Source of the DNA: Methanosaeta sp. PtaU1.Bin112
GTDB taxonomy: Archaea; Halobacteriota; Methanosarcinia; Methanotrichales; Methanotrichaceae
Assembly (NCBI GenBank): GCA_002067705.1
Contig: MVRL01000088.1
Location: 58,752-122,751 of the forward strand
Direction of reading: 5' to 3'
Length of the DNA: 64,000 nt
Each line of letters starts with the position of its first letter. The stretch's first letter is position 1. The position numbers and the translations under genes were made by a program. The notes beneath the pieces are model-generated. The model had not been told where the DNA came from, ran no database searches, and saw only the letters and a program-made list of their open reading frames with translations. Of the stretch, positions 26,492-34,381 are shown one piece after another.

Positions 26492-27618
26492 GTCCAAAAC
26501 TCCTTTCTCTTGCCTTTCATCATGAGATACATGAAGAAGGGAACTCCCACAATGCTTGTCATGATTCCCGTAGGGATGATGGTAGGTGCTATCAAATTCA
26601 TTCCCACGGCGTCGGCAGACATGAGAACCAGCGCCCCCAGCACTCCTGAGGCAGGAATGAGGAAGCGATGATCTCCGCCGATGACCATGCGGGCCATATG
26701 GGGTGCTACCAGTCCCACGAAGGCAATTGTTCCCATGAAGCAGACGATGGTGGCTACCAGCAGGCTGCTGACCACCATGATGAATATCCGTGTCATCTCC
26801 GCATTCACGCCGATGCTCTTTGCAGTCTCGTCTCCGGCGGTCATGATGTTCAGATCCCAGCATTTGGTCATGAGCAGGGGAATGCAGATGATGAATATTA
26901 TGAGCAGCAGCTGTGAGTTGGTCCAGGAGAAGGCGGCCAGATCTCCCATCCCCCAGTTGGTCATGAGACGGAGCTGCTCATCGCTGGCGAAATACTTGAG
27001 GAGCGAACTCATGGCTGTGAAGAAGTAGTTCACGGCAATGCCGGCGAGCACTAAATTTTCAGATGTTGCTCCCTTGATGGCAGCCAGGCCGATGATGAAG
27101 AGCGAGCATAAAAGTGCACAGAAGAAGGCATTGCCTATTATGAAGTATGGGCCTCCCAGAATGGAAATTCCGATGACTGCGGCGATGGAGATGCCGAATT
27201 GCGCTCCTGCGGTGATGCCCAGGGTGAATGGGCTTGCCAGAGGATTCTTGAGCACGGCCTGCATAACACAGCCGCATATCCCCAGGCCGAATCCTGCCAT
27301 GATTCCACCTAAAATCCGGGGAAAGCGGATGTTCCAGACCACGCGGGCCGTCAAGGCATCGACAGTGAAGTAGTCTGGCCAGAAGCGGGAGAGCAGTGCC
27401 GAATAGGAATCAGTCACCGAGATGTTCAGCGGCCCCAGTGTTATTATGATCCCTGTGAGCAGTATCAGCAGGCCGACAATTCCCAGCACGAAGAAGATTC
27501 TGATGAACTTGAATCTCTCGTGAGCCATCTCCGGATTGCTCTTCTTGCCTGCTCTCCTCCTTTTGGAGGCGAGATCATTGCGCTTGCCGGAAAAAAAGAT
27601 GGTGCGAAAGCTGGTCAT
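26488..27618 (-). CDS. FecCD/BtuC-family ABC transporter permease
   Basis: 376 residues with about ten membrane segments. Landmarks: RFPRILGGIMAGFGLGICG, MQAVLKNPLASPFTLGITAGAQFG, GDETAKSIGVN and GFVGLVAPHMARMVIGGDHR (here with AFVG). The N-terminus carries an extra basic, cytoplasmic ~35 residues (SGKRNDLASKRRRAGKKS). It overlaps the ATPase gene by 4 bp and the slipin gene by 4 bp, so all three are translationally coupled. Imports the ligand delivered by the binding protein at 29273. Confidence 0.93.
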   Translation of the reverse strand: MTSFRTIFFSGKRNDLASKRRRAGKKSNPEMAHERFKFIRIFFVLGIVGLLILLTGIIITLGPLNISVTDSYSALLSRFWPDYFTVDALTARVVWNIRFPRILGGIMAGFGLGICGCVMQAVLKNPLASPFTLGITAGAQFGISIAAVIGISILGGPYFIIGNAFFCALLCSLFIIGLAAIKGATSENLVLAGIAVNYFFTAMSSLLKYFASDEQLRLMTNWGMGDLAAFSWTNSQLLLIIFIICIPLLMTKCWDLNIMTAGDETAKSIGVNAEMTRIFIMVVSSLLVATIVCFMGTIAFVGLVAPHMARMVIGGDHRFLIPASGVLGALVLMSADAVGMNLIAPTIIPTGIMTSIVGVPFFMYLMMKGKRKEFWT

Positions 27619-28397
27619 TTGTTACCTGCAGCTGCCTTTGCCAACCCCATAACGAGGGGAAGGTCTGAATTCATGTGTCCTTCATTCGAGCCGGTCGAGA
27701 CCACAATGAGGTTCTTCTCCTTGGCGATCTCGGTCAGAGTCTGAAATTCCCGCAGCTTGAGGGCGCTGGGCTTGTTTTCGTACATATCCGCGGCCTCATT
27801 CATCATCTTGGAGGCCTGCAGCTCTCCTTCCGCCAGGATTATGCGGGCTCTCTTCTCTCTCTCCGCCTCCGCCTGCCGGGCGATAGCGCGCAGCATATTC
27901 TCGGGCAGAGAGACATCCCTCATGGTCACCATAACCACATGCATACCCCAGGGACCGGTTGTGGCATCGAGGATCTCCTTGATCCTTTTGTTGAGATCAT
28001 CTCTATCGGAGAGTATGGTATCCAGCTCGTTTTGGCCCAGGATATCTCGCAGAGTGGTCTGGGCGAGAAGAAGTGTGGCTGCCTCGAAGTCCTCTACCTC
28101 AACGATGGCTCTTGTGGCATCCATTACCTTATAGTAAATGACCGCGTCTACCTCAAGGGTCACATTGTCAAGGGAGATGACCGTCTGCTTGGGAACATCC
28201 AGCTCTCTCACCCTCATGTCCACTCGCACCATTTTGTCTGCCAGTGGTATGAGAGGAAAGAGGCCCGGTCCTCTCTCTTTTTTGATCTTTCCCAGTCGAA
28301 ATACGACCGCTCTCTCATATTGTCTGACCACCCGGATGGATGAGGCCAAAATTGCTAAAGCGAGGACCCCGCCGCCCAGAAGAGATAATGAAACCAT
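27615..28397 (-). CDS. Slipin/stomatin-type SPFH-domain membrane protein
   Basis: 260 residues. One N-terminal membrane segment (LSLLGGGVLALAILASS), then an SPFH/band-7 domain (VVRQYERAVVFRLGKIKKERGPGLFPLIPLADKMVRVDMRV) and a helical, Ala/Glu-rich oligomerisation part (RAIARQAEAEREKRARIILAEGELQASKMM). It is closely related to the stomatin at 57360, which sits beside NfeD in the usual way; this copy instead is embedded in an ABC importer operon and overlaps the permease gene by 4 bp. It may scaffold or stabilise the permease, but that is inference. Confidence 0.9.
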   Translation of the reverse strand: MVSLSLLGGGVLALAILASSIRVVRQYERAVVFRLGKIKKERGPGLFPLIPLADKMVRVDMRVRELDVPKQTVISLDNVTLEVDAVIYYKVMDATRAIVEVEDFEAATLLLAQTTLRDILGQNELDTILSDRDDLNKRIKEILDATTGPWGMHVVMVTMRDVSLPENMLRAIARQAEAEREKRARIILAEGELQASKMMNEAADMYENKPSALKLREFQTLTEIAKEKNLIVVSTGSNEGHMNSDLPLVMGLAKAAAGNK

Positions 28398-28409
28398 CTT
28401 GGCATCCTC

Positions 28410-29270
28410 CTAAGCGGGCGAGGCCCCGCCTTTCTGCCAGGAGATCAGAACCTGCCTGTGGCTGCGGTGCATGCACAGTCCCGACCCGTCTTTCGTCAGC
28501 CTCTGGGAGAGAAACTCCCTCAGCATCTGATCTTTTTCATCAGGCACCTCGTGCATCTCCTTCCACTCAGCTACTGCCTCTTCAAGGCTTGCGTAGTGCT
28601 CGTCAGACTGCCAGGTCATCATCTTGATATCTGCGAGGATACCCATATCGGCAAGAAGGTTGTACATGACCAGATAGTCGGCAGGGCCAACCTCACGCCT
28701 GCCATGCCCGCCTCCTTTTTTGCTCTCTCTGCTTTCCTTCAGAAACTTTCTCAGGCCGTCGTCTCTCTTGCCATCGGAAAAGGTGAAAATGTAGACCGCC
28801 CTTCTGGCCAGAGCATCCATCTTGCTCAGGGCCTCCTTCAGGTCGTAGACGCCCAGGGAGTTGGAGGAAAGAACAACATCATGAGGCTCAAGCTCTCCCA
28901 GGGCCACGTCCTGCCAGCTCTTCTGAATACAGCGGATGTTTCCTATTCCCTCTGCGGCCATGTTCTCCTGCAAGCAGGCAAGCATTCCTGCGGATTGGTC
29001 GAGAGCAGTGACGCTCTTTGCCTGGCGGGCCATGGGAAGAGCCAGCCTGCCGGTGCCCGCTCCCACATCCAGCACAGTCTCGGCTGGGGTCAAACCGAGT
29101 ATTGCCACCTGGTCGTTTGCTCTCTGTTTGTTCTTCATGACCCGCTTGTTAAACAGCCTGGCCCGACTGTCCCAGTGAGCAGCCAGGTCTTTGCCGTGAT
29201 GATGAAAGCCACCCGCATGGGTGGCCTTCCACAGTTCGTCCCAATTGATTATTCCCGGCATGGAAAGCAT
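28410..29270 (-). CDS. Class I SAM-dependent methyltransferase, transporter-associated family
   Basis: 286 residues. WDELW near the N-terminus, SAM motif I DVGAGTGR (68-75), VTALDQSAGM at strand 2, and the C-terminal LVMYNLLADMGILADIKMM that corresponds to LYNVLY-MGIYPN of the other two copies (1188 and 33362). It is the most divergent of the three. An N-terminal HHH (residues 23-25) and a GGGHGRRE loop are specific to it. It lies 3 bp after the binding protein and before the slipin in one operon, so its product probably acts on whatever this importer handles. Confidence 0.85.
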   Translation of the reverse strand: MLSMPGIINWDELWKATHAGGFHHHGKDLAAHWDSRARLFNKRVMKNKQRANDQVAILGLTPAETVLDVGAGTGRLALPMARQAKSVTALDQSAGMLACLQENMAAEGIGNIRCIQKSWQDVALGELEPHDVVLSSNSLGVYDLKEALSKMDALARRAVYIFTFSDGKRDDGLRKFLKESRESKKGGGHGRREVGPADYLVMYNLLADMGILADIKMMTWQSDEHYASLEEAVAEWKEMHEVPDEKDQMLREFLSQRLTKDGSGLCMHRSHRQVLISWQKGGASPA

Positions 29271-29272
29271 CC

Positions 29273-30412
29273 CTACTTCAGGCTGTCCAGATACTCTCTG
29301 GGCCAGACCAGGTAGTCGGCATATTCAGTGAAGACGCCGTCCACTCCCAAGAAGGCCTTGAATATCTCATTGCCCTCTTTCTCCAGATCGAGGTCCTTGA
29401 ACTCGTCTGGATGAAGCATCTTGGCCATGTACATCATGTTCAAGAGGTTTCTGTCTGGAGGAGTGCCCCGGCAGTGTGGATAGAAGCAATTGTAGACATT
29501 GCCGTTCTTTATGGCGTTTATGGATGCCAGCTCCGGGCTGCTCTTGATGAAGTCCAGGCCGGTGTTGTTTCCTGCATCGCTATTGGATATGAATATGTAG
29601 TCGGGATTCCAGGCGATGATCTGCTCCAATGCTACATTAATCGTCGAGCCGTTGATCTCTGATGCTATGTTGATGCCTCCGGCCATAGTCAGGGGGTCAT
29701 ATTTTGGCTCGGTGCGGGTGAAGTCCCTGCCCTCTTTGGGGTCGTAGAAAGCATTGCCGGCACCCCGGGAGGCAAAGTAAACCTTGGGCATCTCTTCGGG
29801 CTTCATGCCATCGGTTACGGATTTTATCATGTCCACCTTGCCCTTGGCAAAGGCGATCAGCTCATCGGCTTTATCTTCTGCATCCAGAGCCTTGCCTGCC
29901 ACACGGATGCTGTTGTAGTAGCCGTCGTCTCCGAAGTTCCAGCCCTGTCCGCCCAGCACAACTACCGGGCAGCCGATCTTGTCCTCAAAGGCCTCTGCAT
30001 CTTTCAGATTTCCGCAGAAGATGATGTCCGGCTTGAGGGCGGCGATCTTCTCATAATAGATGTCATATCTGGTGCTGACCTCAGGAAGGTCGGGCATACG
30101 ACCGTCGATTATTGTCTCATAACAGCTCTTGCAGCCTTCCGTCGTGTTATCGAAGGTCATGGGGCAGAGGCACGACTTGGTGGCCTGCTCTCCGCCCACC
30201 AGCTTATCGCCGTAGCCCAGGGCGATCACGATTCTCGCTTCATCCGGTGACCGGGTGACTATTCTCTCTACCGCTTTGTCCAGGGTGATCTCCCTGCCCT
30301 GTGTATCGTTGAACGTCTTGGGGTAGGAAGCCATGGCCGTCATGCTCGCAAATAATATGGAGCATATTATTAATATTAGGAGCGACCTTCTCCTCAAATT
30401 GATCGTATTCAT
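29273..30412 (-). CDS. ABC substrate-binding protein, dockerin-free, FYG-tail-like
   Basis: Start at ATG 30412, directly behind a good GGAGAG; an ATG at 30433 would add seven residues without a ribosome site. Signal peptide NLRRRSLLILIICSILFASMTAMA. The mature domain starts at YPKTFNDTQGREITLDKAVERIVT. Several Cys are clustered in the N-terminal lobe (SCLCPMTFDNTTEGCKSCYET), which is absent in the other binding proteins and could bind metal or form disulfides. The tail EIFKAFLGVDGVFTEYADYLVWP resembles the FYG-type tails at 6655 and 9235. First gene of the - strand importer operon. Confidence 0.9.
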   Translation of the reverse strand: MNTINLRRRSLLILIICSILFASMTAMASYPKTFNDTQGREITLDKAVERIVTRSPDEARIVIALGYGDKLVGGEQATKSCLCPMTFDNTTEGCKSCYETIIDGRMPDLPEVSTRYDIYYEKIAALKPDIIFCGNLKDAEAFEDKIGCPVVVLGGQGWNFGDDGYYNSIRVAGKALDAEDKADELIAFAKGKVDMIKSVTDGMKPEEMPKVYFASRGAGNAFYDPKEGRDFTRTEPKYDPLTMAGGINIASEINGSTINVALEQIIAWNPDYIFISNSDAGNNTGLDFIKSSPELASINAIKNGNVYNCFYPHCRGTPPDRNLLNMMYMAKMLHPDEFKDLDLEKEGNEIFKAFLGVDGVFTEYADYLVWPREYLDSLK

Positions 30413-30682
30413 CAATCTCTCTCCACGTTTCATAAAATTGATTCTCGAGCCGGTTATGCAGCTCTAGATCTCAATTTGCACCCGTCCATTGTTAAATATT
30501 TGTCTGTATTTAAGACTTTTCGTTATTAATAAAATTTGATTACATATGTTAAGTATATCTATTGAGTGTCATCGGTCAATAAATACTATTAAATATACAA
30601 GCCATCTCTTGGTCATTCTAGCTAAAATGGCTTTTAGCTGCCCTCGTGATAATAGCTTATTAGATAATCTTAAATATTCCAC
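30413..30682. promoter_or_regulatory. Divergent intergenic region
   Basis: 270 bp of AT-rich DNA between the - strand importer operon and the + strand FmdE-domain gene. A TATA-like CTTAAATATT at 30669-30678 would start + strand transcripts around 30700, which argues that translation of the FmdE-domain gene begins at 30737 rather than 30683. Promoter elements for the - strand operon should be here as well, but no single box stands out. Confidence 0.35.
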
Positions 30683-31789
30683 ATGCATTTAATTGGAAAT
30701 CATACGGAGGAATTTCAAACGAGTGCTAGATGTGATATGATCGTCATGGCCATTCTATTGATGCTAATTCCTGGACTGGCCCTGGCGGATAATGCGGTAA
30801 TGCAAGAGCTGGGAACCAAGGCTGCCAAGGCAGCCATGCAGGACCTCAAGGTCGAGAAAGGAGATGCCAACCTCCTCATCCTGACCAGCGCCGGACACGC
30901 CATCGTCGACGGAGAGACATCCCAGGGAGCCATCAAGGGCCTGATGAATGAGAGCGGAAACTGCATTGGCGACGGAAACCTCTTCCAGGTTCTGCGCCCC
31001 CACTGGAAGCCAGTCTGGTTCTTCTTCTTTGACAAGGCCACCGGAGAGGCCGTCTACCTGCAGGCAAACAGCAAATCCCTCAACGGAAGCCTGGAGGATT
31101 TCAAGGCTCTCTCCGACGATAAGGTCTTCAGCAAGATATCCAAGGCCAATGTGGATATCGACTATCTGAGAAATCACACCGACGAGGGAAATGCCACATT
31201 CAACGGCAAGGCCTTCGGCGGCAATGAGTTCTCTCTGGCAGGCATCGCTAATGTATGGGCAAGGGGCGGCTCATTCGACTTTATCCAGGCCACCTGCTTC
31301 CATGACCACCTCTGTCCGGGCGTTACCAGCGGACTGTTCCTGGCCAAGTTCGTGGAGGGGAAGCTGCCCATCAACAACATCTCAGCCGAGAGCTACAAGG
31401 TCATATCCTGCCCCAACTGGTGCAAGGACGATCTGCTCCAGATGCGCTGGGATGCCACACCCGGAAAGAGCGGCATGTTTGTCATGGCCCTGACGGATGC
31501 GGAGAAGAAGGCAGTGCCTGGCATTGCCGGAATTTACATCCGCTGGAATGACACCGCAAAGTCTGGCGATGCTCTCGCTTTAGCCTACAACTTCAGTGCA
31601 GTGCAATTGCCCACCTGGACCGGCCCCTCCTGGGGATCCAAGCTGTACCAGGATATCGTCCTCATGGACTGGACCGATAAACCTGAGGCCTTTATAACCA
31701 TCCTCAAGGAGTTCAAGGTGGACTCTGCGATGCTGGCCCAGATGCAGAATGCGGGGATGCATCCCCTCAAGGTTGCCGGCGTAATGTAG
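30683..31789 (+). CDS. Secreted FmdE-domain protein
   Basis: 368 residues from ATG 30683 (ATG 30737 is a possible true start). A hydrophobic stretch MIVMAILLMLIPGLALA looks like a signal peptide, so the protein is exported. The second half is an FmdE domain: FHDHLCPGVTSGLFLA (C205, H207, H209, C211) and ISCPNWCKDD (C243, C247). The FHxHxCPG motif binds a metal in the formylmethanofuran-dehydrogenase-E family. The first half (DANLLILTSAGHAIVDG...FFFFDKATGEAVYLQANS) is a separate conserved-looking module. FmdE subunits proper are cytoplasmic; an exported form next to metal importers suggests a metal-binding or sensing role outside. A clear hairpin terminator follows. Confidence 0.8.
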   Translation: MHLIGNHTEEFQTSARCDMIVMAILLMLIPGLALADNAVMQELGTKAAKAAMQDLKVEKGDANLLILTSAGHAIVDGETSQGAIKGLMNESGNCIGDGNLFQVLRPHWKPVWFFFFDKATGEAVYLQANSKSLNGSLEDFKALSDDKVFSKISKANVDIDYLRNHTDEGNATFNGKAFGGNEFSLAGIANVWARGGSFDFIQATCFHDHLCPGVTSGLFLAKFVEGKLPINNISAESYKVISCPNWCKDDLLQMRWDATPGKSGMFVMALTDAEKKAVPGIAGIYIRWNDTAKSGDALALAYNFSAVQLPTWTGPSWGSKLYQDIVLMDWTDKPEAFITILKEFKVDSAMLAQMQNAGMHPLKVAGVM

Positions 31790-31801
31790 ATCCCGAAAGG
31801 C

Positions 31802-31833
31802 AGAGCTGCTCGTGCAGCTCTCTGATCTTTTTT
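31802..31833 (+). terminator. Hairpin plus T6 terminator
   Basis: Perfect 8-bp stem AGAGCTGC/GCAGCTCT with loop TCGT (31802-31821), followed by six T (31828-31833), 13 bp after the stop of the FmdE-domain gene. It looks like an intrinsic terminator ending that single-gene transcript. Confidence 0.65.
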
Positions 31834-32001
31834 CCGCCAATCTACCTTCCCAGAACTTTTCAAAATTAGTTAACACGAATTGATTATATCGATCTTAACA
31901 ATTGTAATTAGTATCACTAATGGAAAGATTATTAAGACATAATGCCTCAGTGCTCAGCCGTAAAGTTTTCCATTCATAATAAATCAGGAGGCTAGAGGAA
32001 G

Positions 32002-32751
32002 ATGAAACTGGTAATTTGCGGCAAAGGCGGATGCGGAAAGAGCACGGTATCGGCATTGATGGCAAGAGAGCTGGCTGCGCGTGGCGAGAAGGTCCTGGTC
32101 GTGGATACGGACGAGTCCAACTTCGGGCTGTACAAGCATCTCGGGCTTGAGCAGCCCAGGGACTACATGGAATCCCTGGGGGGAAAGAAGGGCCTGGGAG
32201 AGCGGCTGAGAAAATTCATGAAATCGGAGGGCAAAGAAAAGCTGTCCATTCTGGAGGATTTCTCTCTGGAGGATATACCGGCGGAGCTGATCGTGGGCGA
32301 GGACGGCATCAGGCTGGTGGCCATAGGCAAGATCCATGACTTTGGCGAGGGCTGCGCCTGTCCCATGGGCGCTTTGGCCAGGGAGTTCATCCAGAAGCTG
32401 AAGGCCGACGGCATGCAGGTGATCATCGATACGGACGCCGGAATCGAGCACTTCGGCAGGGGGGTGGAAGGAGGCTGCGACAAGATCCTGGTCGTAATCG
32501 ATCCGAGCTTTGAGTCGGTGCAGCTGTCCCAGAAGATCTCCGAGATGGCGGCGAAGATCAACAAGCCGGTATTCTTCGTCCTCAACCGCATGAATGAGGA
32601 CGCTATCGAGCTGAGAGATCTGGTGGATAAGCAGAGAATCATCGGCATCCTGCCTTTTGATGGGGGAGTCTTTAAAGCCTGTCTGAAGGGCGATAAGGTG
32701 CCGGAGATCAAAGAGATGAAAGAGATCGTGGACCGGATCATGGCAGAGTGA
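32002..32751 (+). CDS. cooC: CooC-type nickel-insertion ATPase
   Basis: 249 residues, MinD/NifH-like P-loop ATPase. GKGGCGKS at 7-14, DTDESN at 35-40, and the diagnostic C-x-C of CooC at C118/C120 (GEGCACPMG), which binds nickel or zinc in the dimer. CooC proteins load nickel into the C-cluster of CO dehydrogenase, central to aceticlastic methanogens, so the gene fits the nickel theme of the region. No CODH gene lies in the window. The upstream 212 bp contain an inverted repeat ATTAGT-ATC-ACTAAT at 31907-31921. Followed after 6 bp by a flavin-reductase-like gene. Confidence 0.88.
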   Translation: MKLVICGKGGCGKSTVSALMARELAARGEKVLVVDTDESNFGLYKHLGLEQPRDYMESLGGKKGLGERLRKFMKSEGKEKLSILEDFSLEDIPAELIVGEDGIRLVAIGKIHDFGEGCACPMGALAREFIQKLKADGMQVIIDTDAGIEHFGRGVEGGCDKILVVIDPSFESVQLSQKISEMAAKINKPVFFVLNRMNEDAIELRDLVDKQRIIGILPFDGGVFKACLKGDKVPEIKEMKEIVDRIMAE

Positions 32752-32757
32752 CCGGCA

Positions 32758-33342
32758 ATGATCTTGAAGCCGAGCCAGAGGGGCCAGATCATGCCCCTTC
32801 CGGTGGTGCTCATCACTACAGTCTCCCAGGGCGGCGTTCGCAATGCTGCCCCCTGGTCCTGCGTCACTCCCGTGCTCAGGCCGCTGGATGAGGTGCTCAT
32901 CGTCTCCTGGCTGAAGAGGGACACCCTGGACAACATCCGCCAGACCGGGGAGTTCGTGATCAATGTGCCCAGGGTCGGCATGGAGGAGGCGGTGATGATC
33001 TGCGCCAGGAATTATCCTCCGGAGGTGGATGAGCTGGTGGAGGCTGGATTGGAGCCCCGGCCTTCCGCAGTGGTCAGGGCACCAGGAATCGAAGGCTGCC
33101 TGGCCTGGGCAGAGTGCACCCTGGAGGAGGAGATCGCCAGGGACAGGTATGTCCTCATCATCGGTCGGGTGGTGCATCTGGAGGCGGATGACCGGTTCTT
33201 CAGCGAGACGGAGGGGATGGACTACGAGCAAGCTTGCCCGCTGTGCTCCATGGGCGGGCCGAATGGGATGCAATTTGTCCGTCCCGTCTTCACAGGGAAG
33301 GGCGACAGGTATGCATCTATGCTGAGCGAGCCCAAAAAATAA
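32758..33342 (+). CDS. Flavin reductase-like (flavoredoxin) protein
   Basis: 194 residues with the FMN-binding split-barrel signature of the flavin reductase-like family: MPLPVVLITTVSQGGVRNAAPWSCVTPVLRPLDEVLIVSW and NIRQTGEFVINVP. A Cys cluster lies near the C-terminus (YEQACPLCSMGG). It sits between CooC and a methyltransferase, 6 and about 20 bp away, so it is probably in the same operon. It may supply electrons to a reduction step in metal or cofactor handling; the partner is unknown. Confidence 0.82.
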   Translation: MILKPSQRGQIMPLPVVLITTVSQGGVRNAAPWSCVTPVLRPLDEVLIVSWLKRDTLDNIRQTGEFVINVPRVGMEEAVMICARNYPPEVDELVEAGLEPRPSAVVRAPGIEGCLAWAECTLEEEIARDRYVLIIGRVVHLEADDRFFSETEGMDYEQACPLCSMGGPNGMQFVRPVFTGKGDRYASMLSEPKK

Positions 33343-33361
33343 TGGGAGGGTGGCAGTTATT

Positions 33362-34213
33362 ATGATAGATTCATGCAAAGATATCGACTGGAATGAGGTC
33401 TGGAAGAGCCGGACGCAGGCAAACCGGCAATACAGTTCCCGCCGGGATTGCTCATCCATCTGGGAGAGCCGGGAGAGCGCTCTGCGCTTCTGGAACATGT
33501 GTCAGGTGAATTTTCATCGGACCGAGGCGGTCATCCGGGGAACAGATATCTCCGCCGATTCCCGGATCCTGGACATCGGCTCCGGGCCGGGCACCCTGGC
33601 CATACCCTTTGCTGCCCGGGTGGCGCATGTTACCGCTGTGGAACCGGCGGAGGGGATGTGCAGCGTCATGCAAGAGAAGATGGCAGAGCGCGGCGTCAGC
33701 AACATCGATATTGTGCAGAAGCGCTGGGAGGAGGTCGATGTGGCCGCTGATTTGCAGGCACCTTATGATGTGGTGATCGCCTCATTCTCCCTGGGAATGT
33801 CGGACATCAGGGCGGCCATTGAGAAGATGATTCAGGCATCATCCCGGTACGTCTACCTCTACCACTTTGCCGGGCCGACCTCCTGGGACCGGCAGTGGCA
33901 TGATCTCTGGCCCAGGCTGCATGGCCGAAAATACCAGCCGGGACCAAAGAGCGATGTGCTCTACAATGTGCTCTACCAGATGGGCATCTACCCAAATGTC
34001 AGCACCTTCCCTATGGTGCACAATCAGAGGTACTTGAATCTGGAGGAGGCCATGCGGACCCTTGCTCCCCAGGCCCAGGCGGAGACTGAGGAGCAGAAGG
34101 GGGTATTGCGGGAATACCTGAGAGGAGCCATGCGTGAGGAGGGCGGAGAGCTGGCGCTGCCTGGCTCATCAATACGGGTGAAGATGTGGTGGGAGAAGGA
34201 GAAAAAGATGTAA
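33362..34213 (+). CDS. Class I SAM-dependent methyltransferase, transporter-associated family
   Basis: ATG 33362 is preferred to GTG 33350 because the GGGAGGG ribosome site (33344-33350) would overlap the latter. 283 residues. Begins DSCKDIDWNEVW; SAM motif I DIGSGPGT at 71-78; VTAVEPAEGM; LHGRKYQPGPKSDVLYNVLYQMGIYPN near 185-211. Long blocks match the protein at 1188, including CSSIWESR and the KRWEEVD motif. This copy is beside CooC and a metal-exporting ATPase rather than an importer, widening the link of the family to metals. Confidence 0.85.
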   Translation: MIDSCKDIDWNEVWKSRTQANRQYSSRRDCSSIWESRESALRFWNMCQVNFHRTEAVIRGTDISADSRILDIGSGPGTLAIPFAARVAHVTAVEPAEGMCSVMQEKMAERGVSNIDIVQKRWEEVDVAADLQAPYDVVIASFSLGMSDIRAAIEKMIQASSRYVYLYHFAGPTSWDRQWHDLWPRLHGRKYQPGPKSDVLYNVLYQMGIYPNVSTFPMVHNQRYLNLEEAMRTLAPQAQAETEEQKGVLREYLRGAMREEGGELALPGSSIRVKMWWEKEKKM

Positions 34214-34314
34214 AAATCGATGTGATCTCTATTTCCAGTTTTTTCCGTCTCTCATAAATTATTTTGTATATATATCGACAACTATTTATTCTCAACTCCC
34301 CATTCGTTCAGTTG

Positions 34315-34336
34315 TTACTTTTGGTAAAAAAAGTAA
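34315..34336. promoter_or_regulatory. Inverted repeat upstream of the metal ATPase
   Basis: Perfect inverted repeat TTACTTTT-N6-AAAAGTAA, 46 bp before the ATPase start. Each arm contains TTACT/AGTAA as in the candidate NikR site before nikR, but the spacing differs (12 bp between TTACT and AGTAA here against 15 there). Possible metal-responsive operator. Confidence 0.4.
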
Positions 34337-34381
34337 TAATAAGACTCACTTGATGCCGAATATTTAGGAGATTAAAGTAAA

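Noticed and set aside
26492..26863. N-terminal extension of the ATPase gene
   Set aside because: The extra 124 codons are a shadow of the permease reading frame; the ATG at 26491 overlaps the permease stop and gives a standard 263-residue ATPase.
31984..33498. 504-codon open frame on the - strand
   Set aside because: It is antisense to CooC, the flavin-reductase-like gene and part of the methyltransferase; its His/Leu-rich translation is typical of an antisense shadow.
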